Positions 8,499 through 17,619 of a stretch of DNA of 61,259 bases are shown here, piece by piece (the stretch's first letter is position 1; the number at the start of each line of letters is the position of its first letter). A program made the position numbers and the translations under genes. The notes under the pieces are model-generated. The model was not told the origin of the DNA. It was given only the letters and a program-made list of their open reading frames with translations, and did not search any database. Source of the DNA: Bacillota bacterium (GTDB taxonomy: Bacteria; Bacillota; Clostridia; Acetivibrionales; DSM-1351); NCBI GenBank assembly GCA_023393115.1, contig JAEWMS010000041.1, positions 1 to 61,259 on the forward strand, read 5' to 3'.

Positions 8499-8527
8499 AG
8501 GATAATTTTCTTAAAAAAAATTATCCT
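8499..8527 (-). other. Hairpin at the 5' end of the glmS leader
   Basis: Perfect 11-bp arms AGGATAATTTT (8499-8509) and AAAATTATCCT (8517-8527) with a 7-nt loop lie just downstream of the predicted transcription start and upstream of the ribozyme. It may protect the 5' end or act as an additional leader stem; the function is unknown. Confidence 0.5.
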
Positions 8528-8536
8528 ACATAATAT

Positions 8537-8565
8537 AATATATTGTAATTAGGATTAATTTGCAA
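8537..8565 (-). promoter_or_regulatory. Likely sigma-A promoter of glmS
   Basis: On the minus strand, TTGCAA (8565-8560) and TATATT (8542-8537) are 17 bp apart, about 100 bp upstream of the ribozyme cleavage site. The match is moderate, but the position is right for the ribozyme-glmS transcript. Confidence 0.5.
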
Positions 8566-8792
8566 CACTTTTAATAATTTATTAAGATTTATTTCCCAGG
8601 ATCATAGCTTTGTATAATGTTAAACCTGGCGTATATTTATTCAGCTAGTCAGAATGTTAGTTTTCACTTTATCTGACAATCGATTTTACATAAACATTGA
8701 CCATACCTCCAACAATGTCACAGTTGTCGGTTTTCAGTGTTAATTTTTCCTTATGTCAGATTCCAAATTTTCCTTTATTGTGATAAATTGAA

Positions 8793-8822
8793 TTGACATA
8801 CCGGCTCTTTGCATTGTATAAT
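8793..8822 (+). promoter_or_regulatory. Sigma-A promoter of the EamA-like gene
   Basis: Consensus TTGACA (8793-8798) and TATAAT (8817-8822) are spaced by 18 bp, about 70 bp before the ATG at 8892. The small palindrome TTGTATAATTATACAA overlaps the -10 and could be an operator. Confidence 0.75.
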
Positions 8823-8891
8823 TATACAATTACTCGCATACCATCATGGTACTGGTAAGTGGGCGTATTTTTATAAAGGGGTGAAAATAAT

Positions 8892-9323
8892 ATGTGGGCA
8901 TATTATCTGGCGATGCTACTTGTAATAATTTCAAATGTACTTTACCATACTTTCTTGAAGTTAACTCCTAATAATACAAATCCTTTTTTATCTCTTGCAG
9001 TTACTTATATGACTGCAATGTTGGCATGTATTATTATCTTTCCGATTTATTCTCCGGAAGGAGAAAGTTTTAGTAGCTCTATTAAGAATTTAAACTGGAC
9101 GAGTATTGCTCTGGGGTTGGCGATTGTGGGTCTGGAAACCGGCTTTTTATTAGCATATAGGGCTGGTGGGAATATCAGTTACAGTGGTATTTTCTCAAAC
9201 GTAGCTGCCATGTTGATTTTATTGCCAATTGGCTTAATTTTTTTCAAGGAAGTTTTAACAATAAAAAATGTTCTGGGAATAATACTTTGTTTAGCAGGAT
9301 TAGTTTTATTACAAAGTAAATAG
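8892..9323 (+). CDS. EamA-like small membrane transporter
   Basis: The 143-residue protein has four predicted membrane segments (about residues 3-19, 35-53, 70-90 with AIGLAIVGLET-like sequence, and 97-140 split by a KEVLTIKNVLG linker). This is one EamA/DMT-type repeat, the size of a small multidrug resistance-like or half EamA transporter, and it would work as a dimer. The substrate is unknown. AGGGGTG precedes the ATG and a strong promoter lies upstream. It is monocistronic and convergent with glmM. The length is normal for single-repeat family members, so it need not be a fragment. Confidence 0.8.
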   Translation: MWAYYLAMLLVIISNVLYHTFLKLTPNNTNPFLSLAVTYMTAMLACIIIFPIYSPEGESFSSSIKNLNWTSIALGLAIVGLETGFLLAYRAGGNISYSGIFSNVAAMLILLPIGLIFFKEVLTIKNVLGIILCLAGLVLLQSK

Positions 9324-9366
9324 CTAGAATAAGCCTGAATAGAAACTCAAACCAGCCTCAAACACA

Positions 9367-9413
9367 TAACCCCCGAGAACCACCGCCTCCGCGGGGCTTG
9401 TTCTCAGGGGTTA
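9367..9413. terminator. Hairpin between convergent EamA-like gene and glmM
   Basis: The arms TAACCCC-GAGAAC and GTTCTC-GGGGTTA pair over 13 bp around a GC-rich loop. No clear T-run follows on either strand, so it is either an atypical bidirectional terminator or another stem structure. Confidence 0.45.
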
Positions 9414-9578
9414 GTTAAATTCTCTGCTATTCTCAAATTTCTATGATCATTGTGCTATATCCAACTTGTTATACACAAACTGCTCAGTCATACTGCGATG
9501 TTTAAAACGCTTTGTTCAAACTGCTAGTTCAGAACGCAATCTTCCAGCATGTTTAAGCTGCCATGGCCAAAAATACTT

Positions 9579-10928
9579 TTAGGCAAGTCTTCCTTCTATA
9601 ACTCTCACAAGCTCTTTGGCACGTCTTGTAATACTTTCCTTGTCTTTGCCCTCAATCATTACTCTAACCAAAGGCTCGGTTCCTGAAGGTCTGATAAGCA
9701 CTCTTCCTTCACCCTTGAACTCATCTTCCAGCTCCTGGCACATCTTCTTGATTACTTCATCATCGAGGTACTTGTATTTCTTTTCATTTGACACTTTAGC
9801 ATTAATAAGTACCTGTGGCAGTATCTGCATTACACCGGCAAGCTCTGAAAGCTTTTTACCCGAGTCCTTCAACACCTTTAGCAGCTGAACAGCTGTCAAT
9901 AACCCGTCACCGGTAGTATTGTGCTCAAGGAATATGATGTGACCCGACTGTTCACCACCCAGCATAAATCCTTTATTAAGCATTTCTTCAAGTACGTATC
10001 TGTCCCCAACCTTTGTTTTCTCTATAATAAGGCCGTTGTTTTTAGCCATAATATCCAAACCCATGTTACTCATAACTGTAGCAACTATAGTATTATGCAC
10101 CAGCATGCCACGTTGCTTCAGGTGAAGTCCGATAATAGCCATTATCTGATCACCGTCCACAATGTTTCCGTTCTCATCTACAGCCAGAACCCTGTCAGCA
10201 TCACCATCAAAGGCAAGGCCGATATCTGCTCCGTTTTCCTTTACATAATCCTGCAGTTCCTTCATGTGTGTTGAGCCGCAACCGGCATTTATATTTATTC
10301 CATCAGGTTCATTATTTATTACGCTTACATTGGCCTTCAGGTCATAGAGCGCCATGGGTGCCGCCTGGAAAGAGGCCCCATTGGCACAGTCAATTGCAAC
10401 CTTTATACCCTCCAGATCACCTGAGATTGTCCCCTTGACGAAGTTTACATAATCTTCAAGTGCTGTTTCCTTAAACATTTTATAGCCTACATTTTGTCCT
10501 ATTGGCTTTGGAAGCTCTTCTCCTCCGCTCATAATAATTTCTTCGATCTTATCTTCTATTGCATCGGGTAACTTGTATCCATTGGAATTGAAAAACTTGA
10601 TCCCGTTATATTCAAAGGGATTGTGGGAGGCTGAAATAACCACGCCGGCGTCGGCATCATACAATCTGGTCAGATAGGCAATGGCCGGAGTTGGTATAAC
10701 ACCCAAGCTTACAACCTGAGCACCCACCGAACAAATACCCGAAATAAGCGCCGCTTCCAGCATATCCCCCGATATTCTTGTATCCATACCCACCAGAATT
10801 TTAGGTGTGTGTTTTGTCTCCCCGGTAAGCACATAAGCTCCTGCCTGACCCAACTGGTAAGCCAGCTTCGGAGTCAATTCAAGATTTGCAACACCCCTGA
10901 CACCATCAGTGCCAAATAACTTTCCCAT
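9579..10928 (-). CDS. glmM: Phosphoglucosamine mutase
   Basis: GlmM converts glucosamine-6-phosphate to glucosamine-1-phosphate for UDP-GlcNAc synthesis. The 449-residue length is standard. The phosphoserine loop ISASHNPFEYNG puts the catalytic Ser at residue 101; the Mg-binding loop AFDGDADR lies near residue 240; a sugar-binding GGEQSGH and the C-terminal phosphate loop RPSGTEPLVRVM are present. The start is clear (GGAGG then ATG). In many Firmicutes glmM directly follows cdaA-cdaR, and GlmM interacts with CdaA. Here the three keep the same order and strand but an FAD oxidoreductase gene and a 380-bp repeat region lie between. Confidence 0.97.
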   Translation of the reverse strand: MGKLFGTDGVRGVANLELTPKLAYQLGQAGAYVLTGETKHTPKILVGMDTRISGDMLEAALISGICSVGAQVVSLGVIPTPAIAYLTRLYDADAGVVISASHNPFEYNGIKFFNSNGYKLPDAIEDKIEEIIMSGGEELPKPIGQNVGYKMFKETALEDYVNFVKGTISGDLEGIKVAIDCANGASFQAAPMALYDLKANVSVINNEPDGININAGCGSTHMKELQDYVKENGADIGLAFDGDADRVLAVDENGNIVDGDQIMAIIGLHLKQRGMLVHNTIVATVMSNMGLDIMAKNNGLIIEKTKVGDRYVLEEMLNKGFMLGGEQSGHIIFLEHNTTGDGLLTAVQLLKVLKDSGKKLSELAGVMQILPQVLINAKVSNEKKYKYLDDEVIKKMCQELEDEFKGEGRVLIRPSGTEPLVRVMIEGKDKESITRRAKELVRVIEGRLA

Positions 10929-11081
10929 ACATTATCCTCCATAATATCATTAATATCATCTAGTTATAAATTTTCTAATCAATACTTTTTTCAATAAAAC
11001 TCATTTAATCTTAATCGCCAATTATAAGCATGTATAATATACCATGTTTATCGCCTTATTTGTAGACCTTCTACTTAACTT

Positions 11082-11319
11082 TTCACTATTACCCATTTAC
11101 CATTCACTCTTTATCTCAAATCTAGCCGACGCAGTCGGCTTTCCATAACTCTTCACCATTCACTATTCATCATTCACTGCTTTTTTTAATTCCGGCTTAC
11201 GTAGTAAGCCTACCATAACTCTTCATTATTCACCCTTCACCATTCACTGCCTTTATCAGTTCTGGCTTGCGTAGCAAGCCTTCCTTAACTTTTCACTATT
11301 CACCTTTCACTATTCACTT
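11082..11319. repeat. Heptamer arrays alternating with covarying hairpins
   Basis: Four blocks of four heptamers with consensus TTCACYA (11082-11109, 11152-11179, 11222-11249, 11292-11319) alternate with three short hairpins: AGCCGAC-GCA-GTCGGCT (11124-11140), GGCTTAC-GTA-GTAAGCC (11194-11210) and GGCTTGC-GTA-GCAAGCC (11264-11280). The block period is exactly 70 bp throughout. Hairpin arms differ between units but stay paired. The last heptamer block overlaps the stop codon of the FAD oxidoreductase gene (11314-11316). Confidence 0.88.
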
Positions 11320-12936
11320 AGGAATTGCATATGTTTTTATAATCTGTTCGGCAATCTTTATTCCATCCACTGCCGCACTGACAATTCCGCCTGCATAGCC
11401 TGCACCTTCTCCGCAGGGATAAAGTCCTGCGACTCCGACACATTCAAAGGCCTCATTCCTTGGTATTCTTACAGGGGAAGAGGTTCTGGTTTCCACACCG
11501 GTAAGCAGTGCATCCTTCACTCCAAAGCCTTTCAGCTTCCTGTCAAAGTAGGGGATGGACTGCTTCATGCAGTCTGTGACATAAGGCGGCAGGCATTGGT
11601 TGATATCGGCGCAGCGGGTTTCTCCCGTGTAGCTTGGCTTAACGCTGCCTAAACCACCTGTTCTGTCATTCAAAAAATCCTCCAGTCGCTGCACCGGAGC
11701 ACTGTTGCAGTTGCCGCCCGCAGAACTGCTGCCTCCAGTAGTGCTATTGCCGCCCACAGTATAGGCCAGCCGCTCCCACTTTCTCTGAAACTCAATACCT
11801 GCCAGTGGATGGCTTGAGCCAAAATCACCAGGCCCCACTGAAACCACTAGAGCGCTGTTGGCATTAGCCCTGTCGCGGCTGTACTCACTCATACCGTTGG
11901 TCACAATGGATTGAGGCTCTGACGCAGAAGCCACCACTATTCCGCCCGGGCACATACAAAATGAGTATGCCGTGCGTTCAACTCCCTTCATGAACAATTG
12001 GTAATCGGCAGCACCGAGAGCCGGGTGCCCGCTGGCTTCACCATACTGGGCAGTATTGATAAGCTCCTGTGGATGCTCAATTCGGACACCTATTGAAAAG
12101 GGCTTCTGCTCAAAGGGTACTCCCCTGTCAAAGAGCTTCTGGAAGGTATCCCTTGCACTGTGACCGATAGCAAGAACAATTACTTCGGTCTCAATCCTTG
12201 ATCCGGTATCGGTTATTACACCATATATCTTACCATTTCGTATATCAAAATCAACAGCCTTAGTATCAAAAAGAACCGTTCCACCAAGTCTCTCAATCTC
12301 TTTTCTCATATTGGCTATAACCTTTTTCAGGTTATCTGTACCAATATGGGGCTTGGCTTTGTAGGTAATTTCTTCAGGGGCACCAAAGTTGTAAAACTCC
12401 ATTAAAACCTTTTCACATCTTCTGTCATTAATCCTGGTGGTAAGCTTCCCATCAGAAAAAGTACCGGCGCCGCCCTCTCCAAACTGTACATTTGTTTCGG
12501 TGTTAAGAACTCCTGTTTTCCAGTAGGTTTCAACTGTCAGAGAACGCTCTTCAACCTTCTGCCCCCGCTCAAGGATTGTAGGCTTATAGCCCTTCTGAGC
12601 AAGTACAAGACCACAAAAAAGCCCGGCCGGGCCTGTTCCGATAACCAGTGGTTTTCCGGCAAAGGGTCTGTTCCCCGGTAAAAGTGCTTCTTCTTTTATG
12701 TCCTCAAGGACTCTAATATCTCCATCTCTAGGTATGCGGCAGCTATCCTTAACCTCGCAGGAAATGGAGTAAACAAAACGTATGCCAGGTTTTTTCCTGG
12801 CATCTATTGATTGCTTTACTATTTTAAAGTTGTTTAAATATTGCGGTTGTATTCTGAGCTTTTTTGCCGCCTGCTGTTTAAGTGCCTCAGCAGAGTCCTC
12901 CAGGCCCAAAACCAAATTTGATAAAAGCAGTTTCAT
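11314..12936 (-). CDS. FAD-dependent oxidoreductase (COG2509-like)
   Basis: The 540-residue protein belongs to an uncharacterised group of FAD-dependent dehydrogenases common in Firmicutes. An N-terminal region of about 90 residues precedes a Rossmann FAD site (VIGTGPAGLFCGLVLAQKG, about residue 97), then a conserved FGEGGAGTFSDGKLTTR motif and a second dinucleotide-like GHSARDTFQKL. The C-terminal FAD-closing segment is CGEGAGYAGGIVSAAVDGIK. No membrane segment is seen, so it is probably cytosolic. The substrate is unknown. AAGGA precedes the ATG. It sits between cdaR and glmM on the same strand, breaking the usual order. Its stop codon lies inside a heptamer repeat block. Confidence 0.85.
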   Translation of the reverse strand: MKLLLSNLVLGLEDSAEALKQQAAKKLRIQPQYLNNFKIVKQSIDARKKPGIRFVYSISCEVKDSCRIPRDGDIRVLEDIKEEALLPGNRPFAGKPLVIGTGPAGLFCGLVLAQKGYKPTILERGQKVEERSLTVETYWKTGVLNTETNVQFGEGGAGTFSDGKLTTRINDRRCEKVLMEFYNFGAPEEITYKAKPHIGTDNLKKVIANMRKEIERLGGTVLFDTKAVDFDIRNGKIYGVITDTGSRIETEVIVLAIGHSARDTFQKLFDRGVPFEQKPFSIGVRIEHPQELINTAQYGEASGHPALGAADYQLFMKGVERTAYSFCMCPGGIVVASASEPQSIVTNGMSEYSRDRANANSALVVSVGPGDFGSSHPLAGIEFQRKWERLAYTVGGNSTTGGSSSAGGNCNSAPVQRLEDFLNDRTGGLGSVKPSYTGETRCADINQCLPPYVTDCMKQSIPYFDRKLKGFGVKDALLTGVETRTSSPVRIPRNEAFECVGVAGLYPCGEGAGYAGGIVSAAVDGIKIAEQIIKTYAIPK

Positions 12937-13051
12937 GTTATATATTCCTTGGTCAGATGGTTATTAATCTACTAGTATAAAACAATGATTGTAAATTATT
13001 GATTTTGGTACACATATTAATTAATGTTTATTGTACATTTATAAATAATGC

Positions 13052-14272
13052 TTATGGTACTACGGAGCCCTTGGTTATCTTTAGATTTACCTCGGTTTCT
13101 CCAACCTGAATGATGTTACTGTTCAAGGTTATTTTAAGTGGAACATTGTGTGTGCCCTCATCAAGGTCATCGACATTTATTGTTGCCATTAACTGCTGTG
13201 GAGTAACAGAATTTACATCTTCAAGCTTTCCCTTCAGTACTACTGTAACAGGTGAAGCTATTTCATAATTGAGCTCTGCATCCTCGGTTTTCCTGCCTTC
13301 AATGGTAATACTGTCAACAGGTATTTCCACAGTACGTTGTGAAAGTGGAATTATCTCAACAGTCACATTAACTTCCCGTGTTGAATTAACAAGCTTTATA
13401 CCTTCGGGAAGCTGCAATATTATCGGAGTCGTAAAGGACTTTGTCATATTGTCAAGGCTTACGGGAGCTGTTTTAATCTCATTGACCTTTGTCAATATAT
13501 CCTTCTCACCCGTTATAAGTATATAATCGGGCTTAACATTAGAACTTCCTTCCACATAGTCCTTATCGGGATTACCTGAGATTATGGGAATAACAGGTAC
13601 TTTCTTTCCTACCTCAATTCTAATATCTACAGTAAGCTTTTTGCCAAGTTCCGGGATTTCCATGCCCTTTTTATCGTATACCTTACATTCTTTCCTGATT
13701 TCCAGAGTTTTATTAAGACCTGTAACGTCAACGAAAACTTTTACCGAACCCACTGAGTTGATAATCGAATCAAGAGCCTGTATGGAAATAGTATCCGGTG
13801 TAGCAGTCTTGGATATTATCTCATAGTTTTCAGGCAGCTTACCCGAGGTTTCAACCTGAACGATAAATGGATTCTCTTCAATTTTTCCCAGATCAAGCTT
13901 AACTGACTTTGGCTTAAGTTCCATATTGTTTTCGCTGATTTTTTCCCGTCCCAGATAAACAGGAGAATCCAAGGTAATTACCTTATCATCTACACTTTTA
14001 ACCTTTGATAAATCAAGGGTGGCCTCAAAATCAGCATCCTTGATACGGTTAAGAACATCTGCCCTGTCCCGCACAGCTATCGTGACGTACTTTTCAGGGT
14101 AAGCCTTACTATTAAGCACAAGTCCTTTTGCACGCAGGCTCTCCTCATTTATTATGGTTAAAGGAACTGTATAATAATCTGTTTTTACAGGATTTATGGC
14201 AAACCAAAGAAATATGGCAAATACTATTGAAAATATTTTTAAAGTCAAATCCTTCTTTAAGAATTCTTTCAC
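13052..14272 (-). CDS. cdaR: CdaR (YbbR-domain regulator of CdaA)
   Basis: CdaR is a membrane-anchored, largely extracytoplasmic protein that modulates the diadenylate cyclase CdaA. From the GTG at 14272 it is 406 residues: a short cytosolic N-terminus, one membrane helix (IFSIVFAIFLWFAINPV), then several repeated YbbR beta domains, each with patterns such as VTVRDRADVLNRI / VKVFVDVTGLNKT. The GTG was chosen because GGAAGGGG lies 6-7 nt upstream and it gives a 4-bp GTGA overlap with the cdaA stop; an upstream TTG (14290) has no such site. The overlap implies coupled translation and a 1:1 complex. Confidence 0.92.
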   Translation of the reverse strand: MKEFLKKDLTLKIFSIVFAIFLWFAINPVKTDYYTVPLTIINEESLRAKGLVLNSKAYPEKYVTIAVRDRADVLNRIKDADFEATLDLSKVKSVDDKVITLDSPVYLGREKISENNMELKPKSVKLDLGKIEENPFIVQVETSGKLPENYEIISKTATPDTISIQALDSIINSVGSVKVFVDVTGLNKTLEIRKECKVYDKKGMEIPELGKKLTVDIRIEVGKKVPVIPIISGNPDKDYVEGSSNVKPDYILITGEKDILTKVNEIKTAPVSLDNMTKSFTTPIILQLPEGIKLVNSTREVNVTVEIIPLSQRTVEIPVDSITIEGRKTEDAELNYEIASPVTVVLKGKLEDVNSVTPQQLMATINVDDLDEGTHNVPLKITLNSNIIQVGETEVNLKITKGSVVP

Positions 14273-15144
14273 TTTGATTTCCCCTTCCAAAGAGATAACT
14301 TTTTGTTGACAGTTTTCTTCTCCAGTAAATTTTTATTAAGAGCTTTTCTCAATATATCAGGTGTAAGATTTCTTGATAATCCGCCGTTAAGAGCATAGGA
14401 TATCTTCCCTGTTTCTTCTGAAACAACAACCGCAATACAGTCCGACACTTCGGTGATTCCCAGTGCGGCTCTATGTCTTGTTCCAAGTTCCTTGCTAAGA
14501 TTGGGGTTATCGGTTAACGGCAGGAAACAGGCCGCTGACTTAAGCTTGTTTTCTCGTAATATTAAAGCTCCGTCATGGAGCGGTGTGTTCGGTGTAAAAA
14601 TATTGATTATCAATTCAGCACTAACGCTGGAATCGAGTTTTGTGCCGGTGTTTATGATTTCTCCCAGCCTGGTCTCCCTTTCTACGACAATAAGAGCTCC
14701 AGTCATTGTTCTGGAAAGCTCTGTGGCTGCTTTTACAATTTCCTCAATTGTGAAAGTCGTGTTTATTGCGTCATCCTTTTCATCAAATTTGAAGAAGTCT
14801 TTAAAGTTACTTCTGCCTATCTGCTCAAGACCTCGTCTGAGCTCGGGCTGAAACACTACAATCAAGGCAAATCCGGCAAGCTCAATAGTTTTACTGAGAA
14901 TATAGTACAGTGTTCTGAGTTCAAGAGCCTGACTGATAAGTGTAGTGATAAGTATAACAACAATACCCTTTACAAGCTGCCAAGCTCTGGTTTCCCTTAC
15001 AAGCTGAATAAGCTTGAAGGTCAGATAGGAAACAATACTTATATCAACAAGTGATCTAAGTGCTTCCAGCGGCTCCTTAAAAGGGACATAAACCGATAGG
15101 AAATCAACTATACTTTTGAGGTTAGAGACAAAAGTATCAAACAA
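14269..15144 (-). CDS. cdaA: Diadenylate cyclase CdaA
   Basis: CdaA joins two ATP into cyclic di-AMP, which governs potassium/osmolyte balance and wall homeostasis. Three N-terminal membrane helices are followed by the DAC domain with the catalytic DGA motif (TPLHDGALI) and the RHRAALG motif. The QPELRRGLEQIGR linker is typical. I place the start at the TTG 15144: AAGGGTG lies about 8 nt before it. A TTG at 15189 would add 15 poorly conserved residues, and the GTG at 15153 is too close to the same ribosome binding site. Translation is coupled to cdaR. The start is uncertain; the identity is not. Confidence 0.95.
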   Translation of the reverse strand: MFDTFVSNLKSIVDFLSVYVPFKEPLEALRSLVDISIVSYLTFKLIQLVRETRAWQLVKGIVVILITTLISQALELRTLYYILSKTIELAGFALIVVFQPELRRGLEQIGRSNFKDFFKFDEKDDAINTTFTIEEIVKAATELSRTMTGALIVVERETRLGEIINTGTKLDSSVSAELIINIFTPNTPLHDGALILRENKLKSAACFLPLTDNPNLSKELGTRHRAALGITEVSDCIAVVVSEETGKISYALNGGLSRNLTPDILRKALNKNLLEKKTVNKKLSLWKGKSK

Positions 15145-15380
15145 AAAATTCACACCCTTGTAAAAAATGAAGGTAAAAAAATAAAACAAAAAAAATTATT
15201 AACTAAATAACATCAAAATAACAACAAATCACACAATAATTTTAATATAAAAATAGACGTTCTTAAATGGGTAAAAATAACTAATTTTACTTCCATTTAT
15301 ATTGAATTTTTATACCTAGTCGAGTGGGTAATAACTTGCCTTGTTAAGGGAAATAATAATATATATAACGACTATTTTAT
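15145..15380. other. Intergenic stretch upstream of cdaA
   Basis: AT-rich DNA between the small membrane peptide gene and cdaA. It presumably holds the cdaA promoter, but I see no convincing pair of boxes and no stable hairpin. Confidence 0.3.
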
Positions 15381-15482
15381 TTACATAAACCCAAAAACCG
15401 ACAAACCCACAGAAACAACTGATGTAAGTACAAAAGCGACTGCCAGGATTACAGCAACCCACTTCACCCATTGTTTTTGCAT
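15381..15482 (-). CDS. 33-residue single-helix membrane peptide
   Basis: A very good ribosome binding site (AAAGGAGG) lies 7 nt before an ATG that opens a 33-codon frame ending in TAA. The peptide has a basic N-terminus (MQKQWVKW) and one membrane helix (VAVILAVAFVLTSVVSVGLS). This layout of a short charged head, one helix and a small-residue turn resembles the Prli42 stressosome-associated peptides and DUF4044-type peptides of Firmicutes, which are about 30-35 residues long. Homology at this size cannot be proved by eye. It lies upstream of cdaA and 28 bp downstream of the nadE stop, on the same strand, and may be the last gene of the nadE transcript. Confidence 0.65.
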   Translation of the reverse strand: MQKQWVKWVAVILAVAFVLTSVVSVGLSVFGFM

Positions 15483-15509
15483 AATGTTATCCTCCTTTAG
15501 TTTCAAGCG

Positions 15510-17435
15510 TCAGGAATCAATATCCCTGATCCAGTCACCTACATCCGCGTCACTGGGCATTCTCCAGTCCCCTCTGGGTGAAAGGCTTATGGAGCCAACC
15601 TTCGGTCCGTCAGGCAGACAGGAACGCTTGAACTGCTGACTGAAAAATCTTCTCAGGAATGTCTTCAACCACTTGTTGATAGTATCTTTGCTGTATTTTC
15701 CTTCAAAGGCTTGTTGGGCCATGAAAGAAATTTTTGAAGGATTAGCACCATAGCGTACCATATGATAAAGGAAGAAATCATGCAGTTCATAGGGTCCTAC
15801 AATATCTTCCGTCTTTTGAGCTATTTCACCCTCAGCATCGGTGGGCAGCAGTTCAGGACTTATAGGTGTGTCCAGAATGCTAAGCAGTACCTTTCTGGTT
15901 TCAGCTTCAAACAAATAGTCTGCAGCCCATTGAACCAGATATTTGACCAAAGTTTTTGGCACTCCTACATTAACTGCATACATGGACATATGGTCCCCGT
16001 TATAGGTACACCATCCCAGAGCCATTTCAGAGAGATCTCCTGTTCCAATAACCAAACCGCCTATTTTATTTGCTTTATCCATCAAAATCTGGGTTCTTTC
16101 TCTTGCCTGAACATTTTCATATGTCACATCCAATATTTCCGGATTATGTCCTATATCTTCAAAATGCTTTAAACAGGCCTCTTTAATATCGATCTGGTAA
16201 GTGGTAACTCCCATTAGCCTCATAAATTCCAGGGAATTGTTCAGCGTATTTGAGGAAGTCCCAAAGCCAGGCATTGTAATAGCATGAATGTTTTTCCGAT
16301 CCAACCCCAGTCTGTCATAAGCTTTTGCTATGACCAAAAGTGCAAGGGTAGAATCAAGTCCTCCGGAAATTCCAATTACACACTTTTCTATTCCGGTATG
16401 CTTAAGTCTTTTAGCAAGCCCGGAGGTCTGGATACTGAATATTTCTTCACACCTTGTATTTCTCACATCGGGATTGGAGGGTACAAAGGGATGAGGATCA
16501 ATTCTTCTCAGCAGCTTGTCTGTTTCAAGCTCTCTGATATTGAATAAAGCTTTTCTGAAGGAATTTTCTGTAACATCATGGGTAAAACCTGAATTTTTCA
16601 ATCTTTCGTTTATCAGTCTTTCCAAATCAATATCACATATTAAAAGCTGTTCATCAAAGGAAAATCTCTTACCTTCTGCCATAAGCGAACCATATTCACT
16701 TATCAGGGCATGTCCGCCGAATACCAGGTCAGTAGTGGACTCGTTAGGCCCTGAGGACGAATAAATGTAAGCCGCAGCGCACTTCGCAGACTGCATGTTG
16801 ACCATACTTTCCCTATATTCGTGCTTTCCTACTATTTCATTGCTGGCCGACAGGTTAAACAGCAGAGTGGCTCCATTCACAGCCTGTGCGCTGCTGGGAG
16901 GAGCAGGCACCCACAAGTCCTCGCATATTTCAATACCAAAGCATAGTCCGCTGATATTCTCAGCTTCAAATAAAACATCAGTGCCAAAAGGTACATTGCA
17001 ACCCAAAAGGTTTATTTTTTCATTCCTCATTCTAAGGCCTGAACTAAACCATCTCTTCTCATAAAACTCACTATAATTGGGTATATTCGCTTTAGGAACA
17101 ACTCCCAAAAGTTTACCCGATTTTATGGCAACTGCACAGTTATAAAGCCTGCTGTTGACAACAAGGGGTATACCAATAATTATAACACAATCCAGCGTTT
17201 CTGTTTCCTTTAGTATTGTTTCCAGACCCTTTATTGCCGAGTTCTGAAGGGTCTTCTGCAAGAACAGATCCCCGCAGGAATAAGCTGTTACGCACAATTC
17301 AGGGAATACTACAAACTGTGCTCCCCTTTTGGCAGCTTCTATTGATATTTTTATTATTTCCCCGGTATTATAATCACAGTTGGCAACCTTCAGTGTTGGA
17401 ACTGCAGCTGCAACTCTCACGAATCCATAGCTCAT
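15510..17435 (-). CDS. nadE: Glutamine-dependent NAD+ synthetase
   Basis: The enzyme amidates nicotinic acid adenine dinucleotide to NAD+ with ATP, taking ammonia from glutamine. The N-terminal part (about 1-290) is a nitrilase-like glutaminase (FPELCVTAYSCGD; FGIEICEDLWVP). The C-terminal part is the synthetase with the P-loop-like SGGLDSTLAL and the family segment GTGDLSEMALGWCTYNGDHM. Total 641 residues, the normal two-domain size. I chose the ATG at 17435 (MSYGFVRVAAA) because GGAG lies 6 nt before it; an ATG at 17447 lies just upstream without a site. It is monocistronic apart from the possible small membrane peptide downstream. Confidence 0.96.
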   Translation of the reverse strand: MSYGFVRVAAAVPTLKVANCDYNTGEIIKISIEAAKRGAQFVVFPELCVTAYSCGDLFLQKTLQNSAIKGLETILKETETLDCVIIIGIPLVVNSRLYNCAVAIKSGKLLGVVPKANIPNYSEFYEKRWFSSGLRMRNEKINLLGCNVPFGTDVLFEAENISGLCFGIEICEDLWVPAPPSSAQAVNGATLLFNLSASNEIVGKHEYRESMVNMQSAKCAAAYIYSSSGPNESTTDLVFGGHALISEYGSLMAEGKRFSFDEQLLICDIDLERLINERLKNSGFTHDVTENSFRKALFNIRELETDKLLRRIDPHPFVPSNPDVRNTRCEEIFSIQTSGLAKRLKHTGIEKCVIGISGGLDSTLALLVIAKAYDRLGLDRKNIHAITMPGFGTSSNTLNNSLEFMRLMGVTTYQIDIKEACLKHFEDIGHNPEILDVTYENVQARERTQILMDKANKIGGLVIGTGDLSEMALGWCTYNGDHMSMYAVNVGVPKTLVKYLVQWAADYLFEAETRKVLLSILDTPISPELLPTDAEGEIAQKTEDIVGPYELHDFFLYHMVRYGANPSKISFMAQQAFEGKYSKDTINKWLKTFLRRFFSQQFKRSCLPDGPKVGSISLSPRGDWRMPSDADVGDWIRDIDS

Positions 17436-17619
17436 TTCAATCTCCATTCTGCTTCAGTGAGTCGATAAAAGTTATAATCAAGTATATTAATTTTCCATTG
17501 TAAACCTATTCATCACTCCATAGTTTATCATATTTTTAAGTTTTTTTATACTAATGTTGACATATTCATAAAATACATGTAGACAAATTTATATAAAATA
17601 CTGTGGTTATATAATGCCG

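Noticed and set aside
8302..8505. 67-codon plus-strand frame
   Set aside because: It is antisense to the glmS ribozyme core; the conserved RNA explains the sequence.
11082..11319. CRISPR-like array
   Set aside because: The regular 70-bp period is made of short heptamers and hairpins without unique spacers, and no cas genes are present.
15247..15262. AAAATAGACGTTCTT as another TnsB-like site
   Set aside because: A single short match far from the Tn7-like region, expected by chance in AT-rich DNA.
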